Source: Halorhabdus utahensis DSM 12940
Lineage (GTDB): Archaea; Halobacteriota; Halobacteria; Halobacteriales; Haloarculaceae
DNA: 64,000 nt
NCBI RefSeq assembly: GCF_000023945.1
Contig: NC_013158.1
Coordinates: 1,116,001-1,180,000 of the forward strand
Direction: 5' to 3'
The notes beneath the pieces are model-generated. The model made no database searches. It saw nothing but the letters and a program-made list of their open reading frames with translations, and had not been told where the DNA came from. Below, piece after piece: positions 6,550 through 15,410 of this stretch (its first letter is position 1; the number at the start of each line of letters is the position of its first letter). A program made the translations under genes and the position numbers.

Positions 6550-8589
6550 CTACGCTTCTCGCACCCAGACAGCCATCTCGCCGGGCTCGCGGTTGTCCCA
6601 GGCGTAGTAGGGGACGGCGGTGATCGACACGTTCTCCGTCGCAGTTTCGACAGCGGGCCGGTAGAGTTCATCGTCCCAGCCGTCGAGTGACGGCACCGTG
6701 GCCTCGCCGTCGAGGACGGTAACTCCGTCAAGCACGTCTTCGCGATGAGTCGCCGCGAAATCGGTCGTGGGATCGATCGCGTACTGGTGGAGCGGGCGGT
6801 CGTGATCGACGCCCTCCAGACAGTACACCAGCGGGCCGCGCGTCAGTGCCACGCGGCCGGCGTCGGCCGCGACGTCGGGGTGGGCTTCGAACACCTCGAC
6901 GGACATCCCGAACTCGACGCTGATCTCGGCGTCGGCCCACTCCCGGTCGAGCGTGACGTACGTCGGCGCGTCCGCGGCGTCGACGGCCGTGTCGACCGCC
7001 TCGCCGTCGACCGCGATCGAGACATCCTCGGCCCAGCCGGGCACCCGGAGCCGGAGGGCGAACGTGGCTGGTTCCGCGGCGTCGATGTCGAGCGTGACGC
7101 TGCCCTCCCAGGGTAGATCGGAAACCTGGCTGATCGAGACGGCCGTCCCAGCGACCGATAGTTCGGCCCTCCCGCCGACGTACTGGTTGACGTAGAGCGC
7201 CTCGTCGTCGGTGGCGTAGAGATACCGTTCGAGCGAGGCGAGCAATCGCGCGACGTTCGGCGGACAGCACGCACAGTCGAACCACCCCTCCCGGTGGCTG
7301 TCACCGTCACTCGCGAGCGGGTTGTCGTAGAAGAACTCCCGCCCGTCGAGCGAGACGCCCGGCAGTACGGCATTATACAGCGTCCACTCGATCAGATCAG
7401 TGTACTTTGCGTCGCCAGTCGCTTCGAACAGGCGCTGGTTCCAGAAGATGCTCCCGATCGCCGCGCACGTCTCGGCGTAGGCCGTCTCGTTCGGCAGGTG
7501 ATAATCGATCGTGAAGCGCTCGCCGGGGTGCTGGGAACCGATCCCACCGGTGACGTACATCCGTCGCGTCGTCATGTTCTCCCAGAGGTCATCGAGGTGG
7601 GCGAGCAGACCATCGTCGCCCGTCTCGGCGGCGACGTCGGTCGCGCCGGCGAAGTAGTACATCGCCCGGACGGCGTGGCCCTCGACGGCGTCCTGCTCCC
7701 GCAATGGGGCGTGGGCCTGGTTGTAACTCGCGTCGTACGGTTCGACCTCGGCGTCCTCCCACTCGTCGTTCTCCTCCGCAGCGTCGTCATTACCTCCCTC
7801 AGCGTCGTCATTGCCCTCCTCGGCGTCGCCATCGCTGTCGGCGTCTTCGTCGTCCGCCCCGATCTCACCGTCACCCTCCGCACCGCCCTCGTCGCCCTCC
7901 CACTCCTCGAGCGTCGCGATCTCCTCGCGGTGGTCGTTCTCCCACGCGAAGCGATCGGTCGTCCCGCGCACGTCGACGAAGTATGCCGCGAGGTCGCGAT
8001 ACCGGTCCTCGTCGGTCACGGCAGCGAGTTTGATCAGCGCGAGTTCGATCTCCTGGTGGCCCGGCGCGCCGTCGATCTGCTCGGGGAACATCTCGTCGAC
8101 GTGATCGGCGAAGTCCCGCGCCACGTCGAGCAGGGTCTCCTTGCCGGTCGCGCGGTAGTGCGCGACCGCGGCCTCGATCAGGTGGCCCCCGCAGTACAGT
8201 TCGTGCATCGTGTTGAGGTTGCTCCAGCGTTTGTCGGGTACCTCCAGGTCGAAGTAGGTGTTGAGGTAGCCGTCGGCCCCCTGGGCATCGGCGATCAGAT
8301 CGATCACCTCGTCGACGCGGGCTTCCAGGTCGTCGTCGTCCCGCGAGGCAAGGACGTAACTCGCCGCCTCGATCCACTTGTAGGCATCCGAATCCTGGAA
8401 CCACATGCCGCTGTGCCCGCCGCGTTCGCCGTCGCGCACCCGCCGGAAATTGTCGAGGGTGCCCGCCGCCTCCAGTTGCTCGTACTGGTATTCGATCGTG
8501 ACCTCGCGGTTGACCTCGCGTCGCGGCCGGAAGAACTCGTCGTCGATCGTGACGTCACCGATCGAGGGCGACTCCCGTGGGTCGTTCAT
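6550..8589 (-). CDS. GH127 beta-L-arabinofuranosidase (DUF1680)
   Basis: A 679-residue (alpha/alpha)6-barrel enzyme of family GH127. By position relative to the Bifidobacterium enzyme HypBA1, E357 in QHPGERF fits the catalytic acid/base. E373 and C375 (AETCA) and the C441-C442 pair in DCACCPP fit the zinc site, with one Cys of the pair as nucleophile. It should release terminal beta-L-arabinofuranose. There is no signal peptide, so it would act in the cytoplasm on imported oligosaccharides. Residues about 229-285 are a very acidic Gly/Asp/Glu/Asn insertion not typical of the family. The ATG at 8589 follows a weak TATA-like GTTTTTGCC (8612-8620). Confidence 0.85.
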   Translation of the reverse strand: MNDPRESPSIGDVTIDDEFFRPRREVNREVTIEYQYEQLEAAGTLDNFRRVRDGERGGHSGMWFQDSDAYKWIEAASYVLASRDDDDLEARVDEVIDLIADAQGADGYLNTYFDLEVPDKRWSNLNTMHELYCGGHLIEAAVAHYRATGKETLLDVARDFADHVDEMFPEQIDGAPGHQEIELALIKLAAVTDEDRYRDLAAYFVDVRGTTDRFAWENDHREEIATLEEWEGDEGGAEGDGEIGADDEDADSDGDAEEGNDDAEGGNDDAAEENDEWEDAEVEPYDASYNQAHAPLREQDAVEGHAVRAMYYFAGATDVAAETGDDGLLAHLDDLWENMTTRRMYVTGGIGSQHPGERFTIDYHLPNETAYAETCAAIGSIFWNQRLFEATGDAKYTDLIEWTLYNAVLPGVSLDGREFFYDNPLASDGDSHREGWFDCACCPPNVARLLASLERYLYATDDEALYVNQYVGGRAELSVAGTAVSISQVSDLPWEGSVTLDIDAAEPATFALRLRVPGWAEDVSIAVDGEAVDTAVDAADAPTYVTLDREWADAEISVEFGMSVEVFEAHPDVAADAGRVALTRGPLVYCLEGVDHDRPLHQYAIDPTTDFAATHREDVLDGVTVLDGEATVPSLDGWDDELYRPAVETATENVSITAVPYYAWDNREPGEMAVWVREA

Positions 8590-8662
8590 GCTCTCGGCCA
8601 ACACAGCGGACGGCAAAAACGCTTCCCACCGAGTCTGCCGAAACCACACGGAGGCGTCAGTA

Positions 8663-10174
8663 TCAGGCGTCGAGGGTCAGCGCCACGACCGAACTCGCCG
8701 GGACCGTGACCTCGAACGTCCCGTCGCCGGTCGCCTCGACGTCGATCTCCTCGGGCGCGAACGCCGCCGCGTTGTCCTTCCGCGAGTACGCCTCGACGTC
8801 GGTGTCGGCGAACAGCACCGCGCTGTCGCGGACAGTTGCGCCATCGTCGTCGAGCGTAAGGGTGACGTCCTCGCTCTCCAGGGCCCGGTTCGACAGCGTC
8901 ACATAGATCTCCTCGTCGTGCTCGGAGGCCGAGGCACTCACCAGCGGCACGTCGTATGGCTCGTCCTCGACCTCGTGGGCGTCGGTGTCGACCACCGTAT
9001 CGAGGGCCGTCCCGCCGGCGTGGCCCTCGTAGAGGTCGAACACGTGATAGGTCGGGGTCGGCCAGGCGTCGTCCTCGTCGGTCTGGACCAGGCATTGCAG
9101 GACGTTGACCGTCTGGGCGATGTTCGCCATCGCGACGACGTCGGCCCGCTCGTGGAGGTCGTCGAAGACGCCGGCCGCCGAAATCGCGTCCCGGACCGTG
9201 TTCTCCTGTTCGAGGCCGTTGGTGTTGGTCGCCTCGGGGTGCCAGACGCCCCACTCGTCGACGACGATACTGATGTCGGATTCGGGGGCGTAGACCGACA
9301 GCGCGTCGACCGCATTGTCGACGTCACCCCCGACTTTGCGAGAGCGCGCGAGCAGTCGGAAGTACTCCTCGTCGTCGAAGTCCGTGTCGCTGCCCGCCTC
9401 GTAGTACCGGTGGACGGACATGTGCTCCATCAGGTCGTAGGGGCCTTCGGTGAAGCTCGCACACTCGTCGAGCGCGTCGAGGAATTTGCGGTTCCAGTCG
9501 TCGTGGATGTGCCCGACGGAGACGAGTTCGACGTCTTCCTCGCTCAGCAGGCCGTCGACGCTGCGGAGGTACGTGGCGAAGCGACGGAACTCCTCGGCGT
9601 ATTGCTCCGGACTCATCCGGCCGCCACACCCCCAGTTCTCGTTGCCGACGCCCCAGAACTTCACGTCGTGAGGGTCGTCGCTGCCGTTTTCCGCACGGCG
9701 ATTCGCGAGTTCGGTGTCGCCGTCGTAGTTACAGTACTCCAGCCAGTCGGCCGCCTCGCCGGGCGACCCGCTGCCGAGGTTGGCCGCGAGGTAGGGTTCG
9801 GCATCGAGCAGATCACAGACCCGCATGAACTCCTCCGTGCCGAACTCGTTGGGCTCTTCGGGGATGTCCGCACGTCCCTGCGTCCAGAAGGCGTTGCGGC
9901 GGGTCGGCCGCTCCTCGCGCGGGCCGATCCCGTCCTCCCAGTGGTAGTCGTCGGCGAAACAGCCGCCGGGCCACCGCAGGACAGGCATATCCAAATCCGC
10001 GAGAAGGTCGATCGTGTCCATGCGGACGCCGTCCTCGGTCGGGACCCGGTCGTCCTCACCGACCCACAGTCCGCCGTAAATGCACCGCCCGAGGTGCTCG
10101 GCGAAGTGGCCATAGAGGTTCGGGTCGATCTCGGCGATCGGTTCGCGCTGCTGGACGTGAATTGCAGAGCCCAT
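8663..10174 (-). CDS. GH51 alpha-L-arabinofuranosidase
   Basis: A 503-residue retaining glycosidase. Residues 17-36 (DPNLYGHFAEHLGRCIYGGL) and VLRWPGGCFADDYHWEDGIG are the GH51 opening. The acid/base is E179 in VGNENWG and the nucleophile is E307 in VVDEWGVW. A C-terminal beta-sandwich follows from about residue 400. It removes alpha-L-arabinofuranose from arabinan or arabinoxylan oligosaccharides, giving free arabinose for AraA. No signal peptide is present, so the action is intracellular. It has its own strong TATA box, 113 bp separate it from the GH97 gene, and 73 bp separate it from GH127 downstream. Confidence 0.92.
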   Translation of the reverse strand: MGSAIHVQQREPIAEIDPNLYGHFAEHLGRCIYGGLWVGEDDRVPTEDGVRMDTIDLLADLDMPVLRWPGGCFADDYHWEDGIGPREERPTRRNAFWTQGRADIPEEPNEFGTEEFMRVCDLLDAEPYLAANLGSGSPGEAADWLEYCNYDGDTELANRRAENGSDDPHDVKFWGVGNENWGCGGRMSPEQYAEEFRRFATYLRSVDGLLSEEDVELVSVGHIHDDWNRKFLDALDECASFTEGPYDLMEHMSVHRYYEAGSDTDFDDEEYFRLLARSRKVGGDVDNAVDALSVYAPESDISIVVDEWGVWHPEATNTNGLEQENTVRDAISAAGVFDDLHERADVVAMANIAQTVNVLQCLVQTDEDDAWPTPTYHVFDLYEGHAGGTALDTVVDTDAHEVEDEPYDVPLVSASASEHDEEIYVTLSNRALESEDVTLTLDDDGATVRDSAVLFADTDVEAYSRKDNAAAFAPEEIDVEATGDGTFEVTVPASSVVALTLDA

Positions 10175-10196
10175 AGCCTAGTCGAGCGGCCAATTC

Positions 10197-10208
10197 GTAT
10201 TTATAAAT
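10197..10208 (-). promoter_or_regulatory. TATA box of the GH51 gene
   Basis: On the minus strand ATTTATAAAT is centred about 28 nt before the ATG at 10174, a textbook haloarchaeal leaderless promoter. Directly upstream, at 10211-10222, lies GTTC-GAAG-GAAC, a short inverted repeat touching the BRE position. It could be a regulator site, though it is short enough to be chance. A rare CTAG lies at 10178-10181, near the expected transcription start. Confidence 0.7.
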
Positions 10209-10287
10209 TGTGTTCGAAGGAACGCAGCCGTCCGGCGGATTCGACGGGCGGTCCGTGGGGGGTTTCGACGGCGCGACACGGCGCGCC

Positions 10288-12012
10288 TCAGAGTCTCGCG
10301 ACGAAGCCGCCGTGCTCGGCGACGGGGACCGACAGTGTCCCGCCCGGGGAGACATCCCGCTCGAACGCTTCGAGCCGGTCCCGGTCCCCTGCGTCGGTCG
10401 TGACGGTCGCCGTCGTCGAGGCGTCGAGGAACTCGAGATCGGGAAGGGATACCTCGACCGTCCGGGCGGGCCCGGCGGTGATCGACCCGATGAACCACTG
10501 CTCACCCCGCCGGCGGGCGAGCGTCGCCTCGCTTCCGGGATGACCGCCGAGGAAGACCGTCTCGTCCCACGCGGCGGGGACGGCCGCGAGCACGTCCTCG
10601 GCGAGCGGCTGGTCGGCGTAGGACTCGATGCTGTCGGCGAAGTGCTGGAGGCCCGACTCGTAGACGACCGACAGCGCGAGTTCGTGGCCCGCCGAGGTGA
10701 GTCGCCGCTCGGCCGAGAACGTGACCGGCGTGTAGTCCATCGGCCCCACCACGTTGCGGGTGAAGGGCAGGATGGTGTTGTGCTCGGGCGTGTTCGTGTC
10801 CCACTTGTAGTACTCAGCGCCGCGGACGCCCTCGTAGGTCATGATGTTGGGGTAGCGCCGCCGCAGGCCCGTCGGAACGGCCGAGCCGTGGAAGTTGACC
10901 GTGAGTTCGTATTCGGCGGCATCGGCGGCCAGATCAGCGTAGAACTGCATCCGCCCCTGGTCGTCGCTATCCATGAAGTCGACCTTGATCCCGGCGACGC
11001 CCCACTCGCTCCACCGGGATAGTCGCTGTTCACGCTTGCTCTCGGTGTTCAGATCGATGAAATTGGCCCAGAGTTCGACACCGATACCGCGCTCGTTGGC
11101 ATACTCAACCAGGTCTGGGATCCACGCCTCATCCCACTCGAAGTCGACGAGGACGTACTCCCAGCCCCGCTCGGCAGCGTAGTCGACGTACTCCTGTTGG
11201 GTCTCGAGATCCCGCACTTGCGATCCGCTGGACCACCACGACCACGCGACGCGACCCGGTTCGACCCACTCGGGATCGAACGCCGGCCCCTCGATGAGGT
11301 CGGTCGGCAGCGTCGACTCGACGACGGTCGCGAGGTCGCCGACAATCGCGACACGCCACGGCGAGGTGACGGGGTCGTGGCCCCAGACGTGGGAGGTCGG
11401 ACTCGCCTCGGGGAACGCGATGTCGACGCCGACCGGGTGGTCGTCGGCAGGGGTGAGTCGCCCGGCCATCCAGGTGCCGTCGACGCCGGCCTCAGCGATG
11501 AGTGCCCAGGACTCGCCGACGCGAAACAGTCCCGGGAGGTTGTACTCGCCCTCGAGGGCGGTCACGGGCGACTGGCAGCTGTGGCCCTCGTGGTTGGCCT
11601 GGTACTCCGATACCCAGGCGACTGCCCCGTCGGGGAACCGGAAGCCGGACTCGTCGCCGGGCAGGAGATACTGGTCGTGGTCGCCCTCGATGTGATACCG
11701 GTAGGCGACGCCGTCGGTCGCGACCCGGACCTGGAGGTCGACGGTCCCGCCGTCGCCCGCGAAGGTCAGCGTCGTCTCGGTCGCCAGATAGTGCGGGCTC
11801 GATTCCTTCCCGTGGGAGAGTTCGTAGGTCTCGTCGATCTCGGCTTGGGACTGCTCGCGCAGAGCGAAGTCGTCCGGGAACTGACCGTACGGCGTTCTGA
11901 TGCCATACGGCGATGGATCGAGCACGCGAGTGCCGTCGTGGTTGAGCGAGATCGTCCCGTCAGGATCGACCTCGGCGGTGAGTTCGCCGGTCGGATCGGT
12001 GATCGTGACCAT
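10288..12012 (-). CDS. GH97 glycosidase, retaining type (alpha-galactosidase / beta-L-arabinopyranosidase-like)
   Basis: A 574-residue protein with the GH97 layout: N-terminal beta-sandwich (to about 250), a TIM barrel starting VAWSWWSSGSQ, and a short C-terminal beta domain. D345 in GIKVDFMDSD occupies the nucleophile place of retaining GH97 members, and E394 or E400 in MTYEGVRGAEYYKW is the likely acid/base. Inverting alpha-glucosidase members lack the Asp. Retaining members act on alpha-galactosides, and some also on beta-L-arabinopyranosides, which have the same ring geometry. In this arabinose island the latter is an attractive guess. No signal peptide is present. The ATG at 12012 has a TATA box at about 12035-12045. 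Confidence 0.82.
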   Translation of the reverse strand: MVTITDPTGELTAEVDPDGTISLNHDGTRVLDPSPYGIRTPYGQFPDDFALREQSQAEIDETYELSHGKESSPHYLATETTLTFAGDGGTVDLQVRVATDGVAYRYHIEGDHDQYLLPGDESGFRFPDGAVAWVSEYQANHEGHSCQSPVTALEGEYNLPGLFRVGESWALIAEAGVDGTWMAGRLTPADDHPVGVDIAFPEASPTSHVWGHDPVTSPWRVAIVGDLATVVESTLPTDLIEGPAFDPEWVEPGRVAWSWWSSGSQVRDLETQQEYVDYAAERGWEYVLVDFEWDEAWIPDLVEYANERGIGVELWANFIDLNTESKREQRLSRWSEWGVAGIKVDFMDSDDQGRMQFYADLAADAAEYELTVNFHGSAVPTGLRRRYPNIMTYEGVRGAEYYKWDTNTPEHNTILPFTRNVVGPMDYTPVTFSAERRLTSAGHELALSVVYESGLQHFADSIESYADQPLAEDVLAAVPAAWDETVFLGGHPGSEATLARRRGEQWFIGSITAGPARTVEVSLPDLEFLDASTTATVTTDAGDRDRLEAFERDVSPGGTLSVPVAEHGGFVARL

Positions 12013-12034
12013 GCCCGCGGGGTTCACTCGACGG

Positions 12035-12045
12035 GATAATGAATC
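12035..12045 (-). promoter_or_regulatory. TATA box of the GH97 gene
   Basis: GATTCATTATC on the minus strand is centred 28 nt before the ATG at 12012. It faces away from the araA promoter in the same 136-bp intergenic region. Confidence 0.5.
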
Positions 12046-12076
12046 AGGGGGTGACGCGGTCGGGCGAAGGGTGGGC

Positions 12077-12094
12077 AACGCGGCCGGCCGCGTT
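12077..12094. promoter_or_regulatory. 18-bp perfect palindrome, candidate operator of the arabinose island
   Basis: Bases 12077-12094 are their own reverse complement, made of AACGCGGCC and its mirror GGCCGCGTT. The site lies between the divergent TATA boxes of GH97 (12035-12045) and araA (12112-12122), upstream of both. That is where an archaeal activator or a shared repressor would bind. No comparable palindrome was seen at the araD or GH51 promoters. A regulatory role is inference. Confidence 0.45.
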
Positions 12095-12111
12095 CGTCCG
12101 CTCCCATCGAT

Positions 12112-12122
12112 CATTTTTTACT
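12112..12122 (+). promoter_or_regulatory. TATA-like element of araA
   Basis: CATTTTTTACT is centred about 32 nt before the araA ATG at 12149, leaving a leader of at most a few bases. Confidence 0.45.
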
Positions 12123-12148
12123 CGCGGTCGTCCGATCTGTGACTATCT

Positions 12149-13636
12149 ATGTCACCCATCCCGCACGGAACGGACTTCGATGACCTGGAAGTATGGTTCC
12201 TCACCGGGAGCCAGCACCTCTACGGCGAGGAGACGCTCGACCTCGTCGCGGAAGACGCTCGCGAGGTCGCCGCCGGACTCGACGATGACGACCGGATCCC
12301 GGTCAGCGTCGAATTCAAGTCAGTCCTGACGACGGCCGACGCCATCGAGTCGGTCGTCAGAGAAGCCAACGCCAGCGAGGACTGCATCGGCCTCATCACC
12401 TGGATGCACACCTTCTCGCCGGCGAAGATGTGGATCCGTGGCCTGCAGGCGCTGGACGTCCCCTTCGTCCACCTCCACACCCAGTTCAACCGCGAGTTGC
12501 CCTACGACGAGATCGACATGGACTTCATGAACGCCAATCAGTCCGCCCACGGCGGCCGCGAGTTCGGCCACATCGTCTCGCGACTCGACATCGACCGGAA
12601 GGTCGTCGTCGGCCACTGGGAAGACGACGACGTCCGCGAGCAACTCGACACCTGGGCTCGCGCGGCTGCCGCACGTCACGAACTCCGGGGCGCGAAGATC
12701 GCCCGCTTCGGCGACAACATGCGCGACGTCGCCGTCACCGAGGGCGACAAAGTGTCCGCCCAGATGGCCTTCGGCGCGAGCGTCGACGGCTACGGCCTCG
12801 GCGACCTCGTCGAATTCGTCGAGGACGTCACCGAGAGCGAGATCGACGATCTCCTCGAGGAGTACGACCAGCAGTACGAACTCGCAGCCGAACTCCAGGC
12901 CGACGGCGACCGACGCGATTCGCTCAGAGAGGCCGCACGCATCGAACTCGGAATCAGAGCCTTCCTCGAGGACGGCGAGTTCGTCGGCTTCACCACCACC
13001 TTCGAGAACCTGACCGGCCTGTCCCAGCTCCCCGGCCTCGCAGTCCAGCGGCTGATGGCCGACGGCTACGGCTTCGGCCCGGAGGGCGACTGGAAGTCGG
13101 CGCTGTTGACCCGGGCGATGAAAGTCATGGGCCAGGGACTGAATGGCGGCACATCGCTGATGGAACACTATACCTACGATCTTACCGAGGGCGACGAGAA
13201 GGTCCTCGGGGCCCACATGCTCGAGATCTGTGAGTCCATCGCCGGTGAGCAGCCACGCCTCGAGATCCACCCGCTCGACATCGGCGGCAAGGCCGACCCC
13301 GTGCGGGCGGTCTTCGACGCCGACACCGGTCCGGCGATCAACGCCTCGCTCGTCGACATGGGCGATCGCTTCCGGCTCATCACCAACGACGTCGAGTCGG
13401 TCGGGCCGGACGAACCGCTGCCCGAACTCCCCGTCGCGCGGGCGGTCTGGAAACCCGAGCCGGACTTCGAGACCGCCATCGAGGCGTGGATCAAGGCCGG
13501 TGGCGCCCACCACACAGGCTACAGCCAGGCCGTGACGAACGAGCACCTCGAAGACTTCGCGTCGATGACCGGGATCGAGCACCTCCACGTCGGCGCGGAC
13601 ACCGACATCGCGGACGTCGAGCGGAAACTCTCGTAG
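12149..13636 (+). CDS. araA: L-arabinose isomerase
   Basis: A 495-residue protein, the usual length of AraA, opening [15 protein letters not shown]. The expected metal and catalytic residues are present: Glu in [13 protein letters not shown], Glu in SLMEHYTYD, His in LGAHMLEIC and His in GGAHHTGYS. These match E306, E333, H350 and H450 of the E. coli enzyme by motif. It converts L-arabinose to L-ribulose, feeding the kinase and epimerase encoded at the other end of the island. It is transcribed alone, divergent from GH97. Most haloarchaea use an oxidative pentose pathway, so the isomerase route is notable. Confidence 0.93.
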   Translation: MSPIPHGTDFDDLEVWFLTGSQHLYGEETLDLVAEDAREVAAGLDDDDRIPVSVEFKSVLTTADAIESVVREANASEDCIGLITWMHTFSPAKMWIRGLQALDVPFVHLHTQFNRELPYDEIDMDFMNANQSAHGGREFGHIVSRLDIDRKVVVGHWEDDDVREQLDTWARAAAARHELRGAKIARFGDNMRDVAVTEGDKVSAQMAFGASVDGYGLGDLVEFVEDVTESEIDDLLEEYDQQYELAAELQADGDRRDSLREAARIELGIRAFLEDGEFVGFTTTFENLTGLSQLPGLAVQRLMADGYGFGPEGDWKSALLTRAMKVMGQGLNGGTSLMEHYTYDLTEGDEKVLGAHMLEICESIAGEQPRLEIHPLDIGGKADPVRAVFDADTGPAINASLVDMGDRFRLITNDVESVGPDEPLPELPVARAVWKPEPDFETAIEAWIKAGGAHHTGYSQAVTNEHLEDFASMTGIEHLHVGADTDIADVERKLS

Positions 13637-13661
13637 AACGACCGGAGTATCGAGAAACGCG

Positions 13662-15299
13662 TCACTCCACGCCGGTCACATCGGTCACTGTCCCGACGCC
13701 CTTCGAACGCCCCTCCCGGAAGACGAAGCGCTGACCTTCCTCGACCAGATACGGGCGGAACTTGAATCGAATGCGCGCCCGCCCGCTGTCGCCCGGAAGT
13801 AGCTGGCCGCCCTCGGGATAGAACGCGGCGGCCTCGCTGATTGTCTCTAAGTGCACCACGGGTTCGTAGCCCTCGCCGATCCGCGTCGGGTGGTTGAGCA
13901 CCATCACCTCGGCCTCGAACTCCCGGACCGGTTGGGGATCGGTCTCGCGGGGCAGGAGGACCATCCCGCGTTCGACGTCCTGTTCCTCGACGCCCTTCAG
14001 CGCGATACCGACGATGCGGCCGGCCCGGCCCTCGTCGACGCGATGGTAGTGCATCTCGATCGAGCGGGCCACGACCTCCCGGAAGCTGCCGTCGGCCATC
14101 GGCCCCAACAGGAGTTCGTCGCCGGCCTCGACGCGGCCGGCGTTGATCGTCCCCGAGGCGACCGCGCCGACGCCGGTGACGTTGTAGCTCCGGTCGACGT
14201 ACATCCGGAACTGGGCCGTCTCGTCGCCGCCGGTCTTGGGCAGTCGCTCGAAGAGTTCGTCTAAGGTGTCGAGTCCATCGCCCGTGACGGCGCTGGTCGT
14301 CACCACCGGGACGACAGTCTCGCTTATCTCCTCGATCGCGGCGTCGACGCCGTGGCGCTCGACCGGCAGCGGTGTCTTCTCGACGTCCCGCAGCAGGCGC
14401 TCGACCTCACGCTCGACTGTGGCGATCCGGTCCTCGTCGACCAGATCGGCCTTCGTGATGGCGACGATCGTCGGGAGTTCGGTCGCCAGCAGGATGCCCA
14501 GGTGCTCGCGAGTCGTCTTGGTGGGTCCGTCGTCGGCCGCCACGGTCAGCAGGCCGTAGTCGAGCTTCTGGCCGACGAGCCCGCGGATCGTGGTCCGGAG
14601 CCAGGGCTCGTGGCCGACGGTATCGACGAAGCTCACGAGGCGGTCGGCCTCCTCGACGATGCGGGCCCGATCGGTCTTCCGGTCGGGGTTGTCCATCCGG
14701 ACGGGGCCGTCGTCGTCGAAGCCGTAGACGCCATACGAAAGATCGGCGGAAAGGCCGCGCTCGACCTCGTGGGGGCGAACATCCATGTACGAGCGCGTCC
14801 CGCCCTGGCCGTCGTCGGCCTGGCCCGTTACGAGCGAACCGACGAGCGTGCTCTTGCCGTGATCGACGTGGCCCGCGGTGCCGACGACGATGTGCTCGTC
14901 GTCGTCCATGACCGCCCCCTCCCGGATCGTCGCCACGCCGACGATCCCGCGCTCGCCGGACTGGCCGCGGACGGCATTGCCCTCCCCGTCGACCCCCCAG
15001 GTCTCGACATCCTCGATGTGCGCCCCGGCTTCGTCGGCGAGCAGCGAGAGGACATCCATCGATTCGGAGAACGCCTCGGGGTCGATACCAGCCAGGTTTC
15101 CATCGTCGGTGATCCCCACAACGTAGGTCGCCTCGCCGTCGCCGCTGAGGACGCGGTGGCGAAGCTGGGCGGCCAGACTTTCGAGGCGACCGTCGACGAG
15201 GTGGGTCTCGCGGGTGAGCCGCTCCTTGAACTCGACGCTGCCGCCCTCGCGCTCGCCGCGCTCGATCGCACGTTCGAGGACGGCCCGGTCAGGAGTCAT
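13662..15299 (-). CDS. GTPBP1-like translational GTPase
   Basis: A 545-residue EF-Tu-like GTPase. An N-terminal region of about 140 residues (SVEFKERLTRE, YVVGITDDGNLAGID) precedes the G domain. G1 is GTAGHVDHGKST, G3 DTVGHEPW, G4 TKAD and G5 VTTSAVTGDG. Domains II and III follow, with SYNVTGVGAVASGTINAG. This is the layout of archaeal homologues of eukaryotic GTPBP1/GTPBP2, which act in ribosome rescue and RNA surveillance. Function in archaea is little studied. ATG 15299 is preferred over 15326. Confidence 0.85.
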   Translation of the reverse strand: MTPDRAVLERAIERGEREGGSVEFKERLTRETHLVDGRLESLAAQLRHRVLSGDGEATYVVGITDDGNLAGIDPEAFSESMDVLSLLADEAGAHIEDVETWGVDGEGNAVRGQSGERGIVGVATIREGAVMDDDEHIVVGTAGHVDHGKSTLVGSLVTGQADDGQGGTRSYMDVRPHEVERGLSADLSYGVYGFDDDGPVRMDNPDRKTDRARIVEEADRLVSFVDTVGHEPWLRTTIRGLVGQKLDYGLLTVAADDGPTKTTREHLGILLATELPTIVAITKADLVDEDRIATVEREVERLLRDVEKTPLPVERHGVDAAIEEISETVVPVVTTSAVTGDGLDTLDELFERLPKTGGDETAQFRMYVDRSYNVTGVGAVASGTINAGRVEAGDELLLGPMADGSFREVVARSIEMHYHRVDEGRAGRIVGIALKGVEEQDVERGMVLLPRETDPQPVREFEAEVMVLNHPTRIGEGYEPVVHLETISEAAAFYPEGGQLLPGDSGRARIRFKFRPYLVEEGQRFVFREGRSKGVGTVTDVTGVE

Positions 15300-15410
15300 G
15301 CGGATAGGTAACGCGGGTGTCCCCAAAAACCTTCCCCGGAAATCACCGCGCAGCGTCCCCGATAGGGGCGTTTGTGAATATATGACAATGGAGCGTATGA
15401 TCGCGCGGAG

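Noticed and set aside
7294-10543. Two long plus-strand frames opposite GH127 and GH51
   Set aside because: They mirror well-recognised glycosidases and are Val/Arg-rich shadows without motifs.
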